In this document: piece after piece, positions 1-5,106 of the stretch
How positions within the stretch are numbered: position 1 is the stretch's first letter
Layout: each line of letters begins with the position of its first letter
DNA from: Hyphomicrobiales bacterium
GTDB lineage: Bacteria; Pseudomonadota; Alphaproteobacteria; Rhizobiales; OSC116
NCBI GenBank assembly: GCA_013214985.1
Contig: JABSRY010000156.1
Coordinates: 1 to 6,218 of the forward strand
Length of the DNA: 6,218 nt
Direction: 5' to 3'
Notes under the pieces: generated by a model
Seen by the model: only the letters and a program-made list of their open reading frames with translations
Database searches by the model: none
Told to the model about the DNA's origin: nothing
Translations under genes and position numbers: made by a program

Positions 1-1543
1 ATGTTGCACCCGATGATGTCACCTGAACATCCAGTGAGAATTGCGATTTTACGACAACATTTAGAGGTGATTTTTGAGTTTGTATTTTTTGGTACTGCTC
101 GACTTTTTCAAGATAGTTGTCGGGTATGTCAAAACTCCCGTCACTAAAGCGTCTTACTATGTTGGCGCGTCTCAAGGCTTCAAGCCGTCTCACATGCGAT
201 TGAATATAATTTTCTGAATTGCTTGATCCATCCTCTGCATGAATTTCAGCACTGTATACACCATCATTAACATAAGCAATTCTTGATATATTACGGTCAC
301 TTTTTAATGGCTCAATATTTTTGGGTGACAGTTCTACAATGCTACCACGCTGATAATCTTGAACGTCCTCATTTTGTTTCAAATCAGCGTAATGCGTTTT
401 GCCATCAATGCCTTCAACAACAAGATAATAACTGTCTTCATTTTCATTCGAAAAGCCCTTACCGATAATCCTGCCAGTCACAATTTTATCTTTCTGATCT
501 TGGACATGAAAAATCTCATAATTGACATTTAACTCAGGCTTGCCGCTTCTAGTCATTTCAGCATGAATGGTTTTGATAATGTCTCTACGCATTCCAAGTT
601 CTCGTAATGTCGGCTCTAAATTTTCAGACAACTGCCAAATACCAGTCTCAATTTTTCTCGCAAGTTGCATGTTCTCAAGTTTTTCCAATCGACCTAACTG
701 TAATGAATGCTGAAACTTTTGATAACCGCCCGCCGGTTCACCACGCATATCAATTTGTCCAAATTCCGCATTGTCCAATAATTTTCTGTCTATTGAGATA
801 AAACGATCATTTTGAACCTCTTTTCTCATGGCCATTGCGATTTCATGTTCCTGCCGCTGGCCTAATTCATCGGTAACAATATTTGATGCCCGCTCCCTAA
901 AACCAGACGACATATAATCACGGGCAATGATTAAATCTTTCCCCTTATCATCAACACCGCGCACGATAATATGAGTATGTGGATTGTCAGTGTTAAAATG
1001 ATCGACCGCCACCCAGTCAAGTTTTGTTCCCAAATCACTTTCCATTTGATCCATTAAATCACGAGTGAATGTTTTTAAATCTTCCAACTCAACGGCATCT
1101 TCTGGCGAAACAATAAACCGAAACTGATGTCGATCATCACGAGATTGTTTCATAAAATCTTTACCATCAACTTCCTCAACAGTGGCATTATAAATCTTAC
1201 CCGCCTCACCATCTCTATCAACACCATCGCGCTGAATATATTTGAAATGTGAGGAAGCCTTAGCGAATCCATTTTGAACAAATTTTACAATACGAGATTT
1301 AATAATTACGCGGCGGCGACCTGCCCTTGATGTTGAATAATCTCTTGTGGCATCGACAATTTTATAACCACGACCAATATTGCGACCAGAATATGAAGCA
1401 TAACTTCCAGATTTAGTAAAACTAGGATTTATCTTATTGGCGACGCTTAGCACTCGATCTATATATCGATTAGCAGATTTTTTCCCTGCATTTCCTAGCC
1501 TGCCAAGCTTAGGTTTAAATATTTCAGTTTCTTTGTCGGACAT
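1..1543 (-). CDS. MOB relaxase of the VirD2/DUF3363 type, C-terminus cut by window edge
   Basis: The frame is open from ATG at 1543 to the left edge without a stop: 514 codons visible, 3' end missing. The start has a good ribosome site (GGAGA at about 1551-1555, minus strand). Relaxases of this family nick oriT, attach covalently to the 5' end and lead the strand into the recipient. Visible landmarks are a basic N-terminus with an RRR run (76-78), the family block YIQRDG (102-107), RHQFRFIVSPEDA (138-150), and the metal-binding histidine motif with H182, H189 and H191 (NPHTHIIVRG). An RERAS block (216-220) follows, then a charged region of DUF3363 character. The catalytic tyrosine cannot be assigned with certainty; Y102 is a candidate only. 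The gene lies downstream of traF and of a repeat-rich non-coding region that probably contains its oriT and promoter. The position matches rlxS of ICEMlSym(R7A), as recalled. The family assignment is firm; the subfamily name is less sure. Confidence 0.93.
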   Translation of the reverse strand, partial: MSDKETEIFKPKLGRLGNAGKKSANRYIDRVLSVANKINPSFTKSGSYASYSGRNIGRGYKIVDATRDYSTSRAGRRRVIIKSRIVKFVQNGFAKASSHFKYIQRDGVDRDGEAGKIYNATVEEVDGKDFMKQSRDDRHQFRFIVSPEDAVELEDLKTFTRDLMDQMESDLGTKLDWVAVDHFNTDNPHTHIIVRGVDDKGKDLIIARDYMSSGFRERASNIVTDELGQRQEHEIAMAMRKEVQNDRFISIDRKLLDNAEFGQIDMRGEPAGGYQKFQHSLQLGRLEKLENMQLARKIETGIWQLSENLEPTLRELGMRRDIIKTIHAEMTRSGKPELNVNYEIFHVQDQKDKIVTGRIIGKGFSNENEDSYYLVVEGIDGKTHYADLKQNEDVQDYQRGSIVELSPKNIEPLKSDRNISRIAYVNDGVYSAEIHAEDGSSNSENYIQSHVRRLEALRRANIVRRFSDGSFDIPDNYLEKVEQYQKIQTQKSPLNVVVKSQFSLDVQVTSSGAT

Positions 1544-1597
1544 TTCACCATCTCCAATTCAGTTAACTAATTGATATTATTGATTATTCATATTTTT

Positions 1598-1650
1598 GTG
1601 GGCTAGTGTTGTTGAATTAAATCAATCACTTATAAAAAATGATAGCCCAC
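1598..1650. repeat. 8-bp perfect inverted repeat with GTGGGC motif
   Basis: GTGGGCTA at 1598-1605 and TAGCCCAC at 1643-1650 are exact reverse complements around a 37-bp AT-rich spacer. The same motif, as TTGTGGGC, recurs at 1663-1670 and inverted at 1710-1717. The set therefore looks like several binding sites for one protein rather than a single hairpin. It lies in the untranslated leader between the predicted promoter and the relaxase start. Confidence 0.6.
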
Positions 1651-1676
1651 CCACTAATAATTTTGTGGGCTTGAAA

Positions 1677-1724
1677 AAAACGATGTGCAGACTAGATTTG
1701 AGGCGCCGCGCCCACAATCGTTTT
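1677..1724. repeat. Imperfect inverted repeat AAAACGAT / ATCGTTTT
   Basis: AAAACGAT at 1677-1684 pairs exactly with ATCGTTTT at 1717-1724. With a one-base bulge the pairing extends inward through GTG / CAC. The spacer is GC-rich and contains the palindrome GGCGCC at 1702-1707, in contrast to the AT-rich surroundings. The right arm overlaps the predicted -10 element of the relaxase promoter, so a protein bound here could control it. Confidence 0.55.
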
Positions 1725-1750
1725 ATCTTGCCCTCGTTTTTTTCTGTCAA
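1722..1750 (-). promoter_or_regulatory. Predicted sigma-70-type promoter of the relaxase gene
   Basis: Read on the minus strand, a perfect TTGACA (1750-1745) is followed after 17 bp by GATAAA (1727-1722), which matches TATAAT at four of six positions. Transcription would start near 1715 and give a leader of about 170 nt before the relaxase ATG at 1543. The -10 overlaps the ATCGTTTT repeat arm and the start lies in the GCCCACAA motif, which suggests control by a protein binding these repeats, possibly the relaxase or an accessory factor. Confidence 0.55.
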
Positions 1751-1757
1751 AATCCAA

Positions 1758-1810
1758 AATTTCTAGCCTCCCAAAACTGCCTGAAAAACTGCCCCAAAAT
1801 GCTAGAAATT
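1758..1810. repeat. 10-bp perfect inverted repeat enclosing two direct repeats
   Basis: AATTTCTAGC (1758-1767) and GCTAGAAATT (1801-1810) are exact reverse complements with a 33-bp spacer. The spacer holds AAAACTGCC twice (1773-1781 and 1785-1793), a 12-bp period. No T-tract follows on either strand and the loop is long, so this does not look like the traF terminator. Arms with internal iterons suit a relaxosome or accessory-protein binding site. Confidence 0.55.
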
Positions 1811-1823
1811 GCATGAATTGCGC

Positions 1824-2336
1824 TCACATTTCAAAAAGAATGGATGCAATTCCGATAATGTTTTTTGTGTTTAATGCTCCAAAATACCGACCGTCAAAGC
1901 TATCTTTGGCGTTCATTAGCACGAAGAATTCATCACTTTTAAGCGTGAAGCAGCCACCCCATGAAGGTAAATTTCGACCACTTTTATCCGCAATTAGAGC
2001 TTCAGCTATTGGCTTTCCATTGATGAAAACCGTCTGATGTTGGCGACAAATTTCATCACCTAAGATCGCAGTCACCTTCTTTATAAGCGGTACATTGATA
2101 GGTAAGTAGTGACGTTTTGCAGCCATTAATCGGTATTCAATCGGTGTTGGAATGACCACGAATGAGCCAATTTCCAAAGAAGAATTGGCATTAAATTCAG
2201 TCACCCAATAATAACCAATAGGCGCGCTGGCCGATGGATTATAGACCAATTTTGTTGAGATATTCATCCAAATAGGCAAAGCACATAAAGCGATTGCACC
2301 CAAGGTGATGGCAATAATTTTAGCGGAATTTTTCAC
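1824..2336 (-). CDS. traF: TraF-type S26 signal peptidase, conjugative transfer
   Basis: This is a 170-residue protein of the TraF branch of signal peptidases, which process and cyclise the conjugative pilin in the inner membrane or periplasm. An N-terminal membrane segment (about 7-24) is followed by NPSASAPIGYYW (33-44), where S37 fits the nucleophile position. LIKKV (84-88) with K86 fits the general-base lysine, followed by AILGDEIC (90-97). SFDGRYFG (146-153) is the C-terminal conserved box. Length and motif spacing are normal, so the enzyme looks active. The start is GTG: the codon two before it in frame is TGA, so no earlier start exists, and GAGG lies just upstream. It overlaps the end of the DUF2840 gene by 17 bp, indicating coupled translation. 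The relaxase follows after 280 bp. Confidence 0.93.
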   Translation of the reverse strand: MKNSAKIIAITLGAIALCALPIWMNISTKLVYNPSASAPIGYYWVTEFNANSSLEIGSFVVIPTPIEYRLMAAKRHYLPINVPLIKKVTAILGDEICRQHQTVFINGKPIAEALIADKSGRNLPSWGGCFTLKSDEFFVLMNAKDSFDGRYFGALNTKNIIGIASILFEM

Positions 2337-2799
2337 ATTTCACCTCACGCTCTAACAACCAAGCTTGGTGTTTTTTTTCTGAATAAACCAAGGGGTCTAA
2401 TGCGGCATATAGGCGGGCATGTGATTGAATCCAATACCAAGGCGCAACCTCTGCACAATCAATTTTAAGGCGTTCTATTTGGTCAATGGCTTTAAAAACC
2501 CGATAAACACGTTCACTTCCAGATATGTCGAGCAACACTTCTGCGCCCGGCTCTATGCCCTCAATAGAGTGCATTAGTGTGGTTTCATCCCCTGCCCTTA
2601 ACACCATTACATGCCAATTTTTTGTTCCGAATTGACCCTTTTCCCATCTGATGTAGCAGAATATTTCACCTGTCGGGAAATACTCATATGCCTCACGTCT
2701 GGTGAATTCTTCACGGAAAACACACTCTCCAAAACGGATATAATAATTCAAATTCTTGCGGTGAAAATGCAAATGAACGCGCGTATAATACTGGCTCAT
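2320..2799 (-). CDS. DUF2840 family protein of ICE transfer operon
   Basis: This 159-residue soluble protein is recognised as DUF2840 from its layout: RWEKGQFGTKNWHVMVLRAG (51-70), then a PGAEVLLDISGSERVYRV stretch (84-101), IDQIERL (105-111) and PWYWIQSHARLYAAL (120-134). The family's biochemical role is not established. It is nearly always found immediately before traF in alphaproteobacterial conjugative elements, as here. The ATG overlaps the stop of the upstream HTH gene in an ATGA arrangement, with GGAGA inside the end of that gene as ribosome site, and the end overlaps traF by 17 bp. All three are therefore one translationally coupled operon. No membrane segment or catalytic motif is visible. 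Confidence 0.88.
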   Translation of the reverse strand: MSQYYTRVHLHFHRKNLNYYIRFGECVFREEFTRREAYEYFPTGEIFCYIRWEKGQFGTKNWHVMVLRAGDETTLMHSIEGIEPGAEVLLDISGSERVYRVFKAIDQIERLKIDCAEVAPWYWIQSHARLYAALDPLVYSEKKHQAWLLEREVKCEKFR

Positions 2800-3047
2800 T
2801 TGTTATCTCCATCATCAGAAGATGTCGGTTTATGCCTCACTGGCGGAAATGCTTTTTGATGTTTTTGGCTTTCTGACCACGCATCCAAGTCTTCAATTAG
2901 ATAAACAATGCGGCCTCCATGCGTTCTAAAAACAGGGCCAATTCCTAAATGACGCCATTTATTAAGGGTGCTTGGTTTCACTAATAAATGTGATGCAGCT
3001 TGCATAATAGTAAAATATGGACTTTTCCTTGAAACATTATCACTCAT
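2796..3047 (-). CDS. AlpA/excisionase-type helix-turn-helix protein (RdfS-like)
   Basis: This 83-residue DNA-binding protein has a MerR/HTH_17-like winged helix fold over about residues 10-58: YFTIMQAASHLLVKPSTLNKW gives the helix-turn-helix (11-31), GIGPVFRTHGGRIVYL the wing (35-50), and EDLDAW (52-57) is the family's closing motif. The C-terminal 25 residues are polar and probably flexible. Proteins of this type act as recombination directionality factors or as activators of integrase genes. Its place downstream of a DUF6499/DUF2285 regulator and upstream of traF and a relaxase resembles rdfS of ICEMlSym(R7A), as recalled, which favours an excisionase role (inference). AAGGAAG lies a few bases before the ATG. 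It heads the operon with DUF2840 and traF. Related elements often carry RepA and ParA genes between this gene and DUF2840; here both are absent. Confidence 0.85.
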   Translation of the reverse strand: MSDNVSRKSPYFTIMQAASHLLVKPSTLNKWRHLGIGPVFRTHGGRIVYLIEDLDAWSESQKHQKAFPPVRHKPTSSDDGDNK

Positions 3048-3113
3048 TTATACTTCCTTTAATTGGATAAACTGAATGACATCAAAGCTAATCAAAGAAA
3101 GTAATCCTGTGCA

Positions 3114-3143
3114 GGGTCGTTTTTATAAAGTTGAAAACGACCC
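3114..3143. promoter_or_regulatory. Perfect 10-bp inverted repeat upstream of the HTH operon, candidate operator
   Basis: GGGTCGTTTT (3114-3123) and AAAACGACCC (3134-3143) are exact reverse complements around a 10-bp AT-rich spacer. Arm centres are 20 bp apart, about two helical turns, so a dimer could bind one face. The site lies in the 181-bp gap between the DUF2285 half and the HTH gene, 67 bp before that gene's start. No T-tract follows on the minus strand, so terminator use is unlikely. It is the best candidate target for the DUF6499-DUF2285 activator or for self-regulation by the HTH protein. No convincing -35/-10 pair was found near it, which fits an activator-dependent promoter. Confidence 0.55.
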
Positions 3144-3228
3144 CCCAACATCTGATATATTTCAAATGGTTAAAGCGGTATAATGATGAAATATTTTCAA
3201 ATATTAACTTTTAGATTGAATGAATTTA

Positions 3229-3822
3229 TCAAAAAAATGACTTAAACCCCGCATCAATAAGCTTGCATGATTTTGAAATTATTCGCTTGGTTTTGGTTTT
3301 AAAACTATCACTAATACCATCCCAACAATCCGATATCCGATCCTCGCCATATAGTTCTTGTGCGATTTGCCGATTGCTGTATCCATAAATCTTTAAATCA
3401 TAAGCAAATAGTATTTTTGGTGATGCAAAATATCGAGATAGTTTGTTATTCAAACTTGACCTAACTATTCGGCCATATATTAACCGCTCCAGACAGGAGA
3501 TCGAACTCTTTTGTTGCTGATAATTTTGTAGAGAATAAATATATACCAAGATTTTGAACGGATTATGCCAGTCTAAAGCATGATCAAATACCAATTGTAA
3601 GTTCAAACTCCGTCTTGTAAACAATAGGTGATATTTACCGTCATTAGTTTCAACAAACTGATGTTTGCAATTAATATTTTTAAGATCAATTTCAAATGCT
3701 TGTTGATCATATTCACTGTCTTTTACTATACATCTTAGTATATTGGGATTTATATCAGCACGCCAAAAAGGAGTTGCGGACTCTGAACCCAATGCAGGAT
3801 CAACGAAAAAACAGCAGTCCAA
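3229..3822 (-). CDS. DUF2285 C-terminal half of an FseA-like transcriptional activator (frame-shifted)
   Basis: The frame is open for about 197 codons and ends at TGA 3231-3229. The N-terminal part (FFVDPALGSESATPFWRADI) is the usual linker that in fused homologues follows DUF6499 directly. The C-terminal part (about 125-195) is the DUF2285 helix-turn-helix: AYDLKIYGYSNRQIAQELYG, a W-containing segment, then SDSFKTKTKRIISKSCKLIDAGF. The translated half contains no methionine at all, so there is no ATG start. The nearest alternative, TTG at 3822, has no ribosome site and lies inside the upstream gene. The half is therefore most likely translated by +1 frameshifting from the DUF6499 gene, giving one protein of about 261 residues. 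In ICEMlSym(R7A) the equivalent frameshifted protein FseA activates the excisionase gene rdfS. The same role is inferred here because the next gene is RdfS-like. Sequencing error or recent inactivation are the alternatives. Confidence 0.8.
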   Translation of the reverse strand: MDCCFFVDPALGSESATPFWRADINPNILRCIVKDSEYDQQAFEIDLKNINCKHQFVETNDGKYHLLFTRRSLNLQLVFDHALDWHNPFKILVYIYSLQNYQQQKSSISCLERLIYGRIVRSSLNNKLSRYFASPKILFAYDLKIYGYSNRQIAQELYGEDRISDCWDGISDSFKTKTKRIISKSCKLIDAGFKSFF

Positions 3823-4015
3823 ACTCTGCAGCTTCTAACCTTTCTTTCTCACTAATAGCTATTCTTTGACATGCAAATGGCATAGATGACATATATTGAT
3901 AATGTATTTTCCACGCCTGAATATATTCTGGGTTTCTGCGTATATATTCCCACGCCCATGCTTCTAAACAGGCATTTTGTAGATAATTATAGTCCGCAAA
4001 TTCGGGCTTTCTCAT
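3800..4015 (-). CDS. DUF6499 N-terminal half of an FseA-like transcriptional activator
   Basis: This is a 71-codon frame beginning MRKPEFADYNYLQ, followed by the DUF6499 signature LEAWAWEYIRRNPEYIQAW (about 17-35) and ending EFGLLFFR before TGA at 3802-3800. I chose the ATG at 4015 because GGGG stands five bases upstream and DUF6499 proteins normally begin just before this P-[ED]-[WF] stretch. ATGs at 4051 and 4036 are in frame but have no ribosome site. In most relatives the domain is fused to DUF2285. Here the fusion sequence continues in the +1 frame, so the short product would lack the DUF2285 DNA-binding part. Frame-0 translation may yield an inactive short form and occasional shifting the full activator. 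Confidence 0.78.
   Translation of the reverse strand: MRKPEFADYNYLQNACLEAWAWEYIRRNPEYIQAWKIHYQYMSSMPFACQRIAISEKERLEAAEFGLLFFR
3803..3834 (-). promoter_or_regulatory. Candidate programmed +1 frameshift site (T6 run before CGT TGA)
   Basis: The DUF2285 frame first opens after a TAG at 3837-3835 and the DUF6499 frame ends at TGA 3802-3800, so any shift must fall in this 32-nt overlap. It contains CTG CTG TTT TTT CGT TGA in frame 0. A phenylalanine tRNA moving from TTT to TTC by +1 would read GTT GAT next and give LLFFVDP, the exact family junction. A shift at CGT TGA would give FFRDP. No prfB-like GGGGG is seen upstream. The run is at 3806-3811. Confidence 0.6.
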
Positions 4016-4145
4016 AAATACCCCATACAATCGCATAGCAATAAACGACATTATTTTTATGTAAAATATAAATACGAAAGTATAATAACAAACAATTCAA
4101 TCATAAGTAGCAAAACACATCTATATACTTAACGAGTATAATTTT
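4016..4145. other. AT-rich upstream region of the DUF6499/DUF2285 regulator
   Basis: There is no gene here beyond weak in-frame extension of the DUF6499 start. The region contains a perfect 6-bp inverted repeat, TATACT-TAACG-AGTATA (4124-4140), about 110 bp before the chosen start, and a TATACT on the minus strand (around 4080) that could be a -10. No matching -35 at proper spacing was seen. The regulator's promoter probably lies here and may need an activator. Confidence 0.35.
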
Positions 4146-4181
4146 AATAAAAAATTACCCCCGTATCCGAAGATGCGAGGG
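4146..4181 (-). terminator. Rho-independent terminator of the DUF736 gene, UUCG loop
   Basis: On the minus strand CCCTCGCATC (4181-4172), the tetraloop TTCG (4171-4168) and GATACGGGGG (4167-4158) form a 10-bp stem with one G-U pair and one mismatch, closed by C(UUCG)G. TAATTTTTTATT follows. It starts 7 bp past the DUF736 stop and separates that gene from the regulator downstream. Confidence 0.85.
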
Positions 4182-4188
4182 CTGTTTT

Positions 4189-4518
4189 CTATTGAACTGG
4201 GTTCCAAAGAATGGCCATTAAGGTTTCATCATCTTGACCTGATGCTTTGCCTAAATTGGCATATATTTTATGAGGGCCAAATTGTGGGGCGGCAAATGTG
4301 AGAGAAATATATTCTTTTTTACTATTTTTGCCAGTCCGTTTCCAGCCGCCGCCAATTTCAGTTTGGTTGTCAGAATAAATTCTGAAATCGGGTTGAGTTT
4401 CTTTTTCTTTGCGTTCATTTGGAATGATGCTGATGTGATTTCTCATATTCATCATTGACAATATGCCTTTAAATCCACCATCTTCAAGTTGTGTTACATA
4501 TCCAATTGCTTGTGCCAT
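4189..4518 (-). CDS. DUF736 family protein, intact copy
   Basis: This 109-residue protein is of the DUF736 family (usual length about 100), common in alphaproteobacterial plasmids and ICEs; its function is not established. The beginning MAQAIGYVTQLEDGGFKGIL and the C-terminal DFRIYSDNQTEIGGGWKRTG, EYISLTF, YANLGKA pattern are typical. The structure is probably a small beta-rich soluble domain. AAGGAGA stands 7 bases before the ATG. A 21-bp dyad lies just upstream (4540-4560) and a strong terminator just downstream, so it is a single-gene unit. It forms the left arm of an inverted duplication whose right arm holds a decayed copy. Confidence 0.92.
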   Translation of the reverse strand: MAQAIGYVTQLEDGGFKGILSMMNMRNHISIIPNERKEKETQPDFRIYSDNQTEIGGGWKRTGKNSKKEYISLTFAAPQFGPHKIYANLGKASGQDDETLMAILWNPVQ

Positions 4519-4539
4519 TTTTGTATCTCCTTGTGTTTT

Positions 4540-4560
4540 GCAAGTCGTTTATCGTCTTGC
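4540..4560 (-). promoter_or_regulatory. 21-bp dyad in the DUF736 leader, candidate operator
   Basis: On the minus strand, arms GCAAGACGAT and AAACGACTTGC meet around a central A and pair at 8 of 10 positions. The dyad lies about 7 bp upstream of the ribosome site, a usual repressor position. The 23-bp segment containing it matches the pseudogene leader (4740-4762) at 20 positions, but the changes there break the symmetry. Regulator unknown. Confidence 0.5.
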
Positions 4561-4692
4561 TATGCGCGATCGTTGGGACGTGCTAATGGCAATTAAACCT
4601 GAAGGGCGAGCCTTAGCGGAGACTGCCAGAATGAACTCTTTTGGCTACGAAGTAGCTTGCGCGAGGAGACTGTAGGTCGGGGAAAAAAGTTT
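4561..4692. other. Leader of intact DUF736 and spacer between inverted arms
   Basis: The part up to 4632 is the 5' leader of the intact DUF736 gene; its counterpart in the other arm begins with ATTCTGGC at 4693. The intact leader holds an extra segment of about 24 bp (roughly 4599-4623) that is missing from the other arm. The 60-bp spacer 4633-4692 holds a perfect small hairpin GCTAC-GAA-GTAGC (4644-4656). No clear promoter was found. Confidence 0.4.
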
Positions 4693-4787
4693 ATTCTGGC
4701 GGTTTTAATTGTTATTCGCTCGTCATAGATCTAAAAGCAAAGCAGGACGATGAATGACTTGCACCGAGCCAACTAGGAGAGACAAAA

Positions 4788-5106
4788 ATGGCACAAGCAA
4801 TTGGTTAACACGGGTTGTGTGTTTGAATTTATGAGTGATAATACAAAGATGAATATGAGAAATCGCATCATTATAAGTGCCAAAATCCAATAGAAATGCC
4901 CAAATTCAGACGTGTTTTATTTTGATAACCAAATTGAAATTGGTGGTGATTGTAGGCGGATTGGCAAGCATACAATTCGGCATTTTCTCGTTTTTGCCGC
5001 TCCATAATTTGATTCTTGTAAGATATATGCCAATTTAGGCAAAGCATCAGGTCAAGATGATGAATCCCTAATGGCTATTCTCTGAAACCCAATTTCACTT
5101 GATTAA
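4788..5106 (+). pseudogene. Decayed DUF736 copy
   Basis: The reading starts MAQAIG like the intact gene, then meets TAA at codon 7 and more stops. Later residues still follow the family in shifted frames: KMNMRNRIIISAK; SDVFYFDNQIEIGGDCRRIGK; KIYANLGKASGQDDESLMAIL followed by TGA where the intact copy has tryptophan; then NPIS. At least five in-frame stops and at least one frameshift rule out a product. The ribosome site AGGAGAGA and leader remain recognisable. It faces away from the intact copy on the opposite strand. Confidence 0.9.

Larger units (their letters stand above)
1544..1823. other. Repeat-rich non-coding region, candidate origin of transfer (oriT)
   Basis: These 280 bp between traF and the relaxase gene hold no credible gene. 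They carry a 10-bp perfect inverted repeat (1758-1767 / 1801-1810), two 9-bp direct repeats inside its spacer, an 8-bp perfect inverted repeat (1598-1605 / 1643-1650), a near-perfect repeat AAAACGAT / ATCGTTTT (1677-1684 / 1717-1724), and the motif TTGTGGGC in both orientations (1596-1603, 1663-1670, inverted at 1710-1717). A minus-strand promoter lies at 1722-1750. In many conjugative elements oriT lies just upstream of the relaxase gene and has this kind of structure. That it is oriT is inference; no nic site can be named. Confidence 0.5.

Noticed and set aside
283..801. Plus-strand frames at 283-468 and 607-801
   Set aside because: Both lie antisense within the relaxase gene, which is open over its whole length with strong family motifs; they have no ribosome sites or recognisable domains.
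1758..1810. Inverted repeat as traF terminator
   Set aside because: The 33-bp spacer and lack of a following T-run do not fit a rho-independent terminator.
1813..2037. Plus-strand frame opposite traF
   Set aside because: Antisense to the conserved C-terminal half of traF; no family resemblance.
2611..2859. Plus-strand frame opposite DUF2840 and the HTH gene
   Set aside because: Shadow of two well supported genes.
3114..3143. Inverted repeat as terminator of the DUF2285 gene
   Set aside because: No T-tract after the stem on the minus strand and a 10-nt loop; an operator is more likely.
4270..4675. Plus-strand frames at 4270-4458 and 4463-4675
   Set aside because: The first is antisense to DUF736. 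The second covers the DUF736 start and its leader; its product resembles nothing and the leader is conserved as non-coding sequence in the other arm.
4788..5106. Programmed recoding of the second DUF736 copy
   Set aside because: It has several stops as well as frame changes and a stop in place of a conserved tryptophan; ordinary decay explains it.
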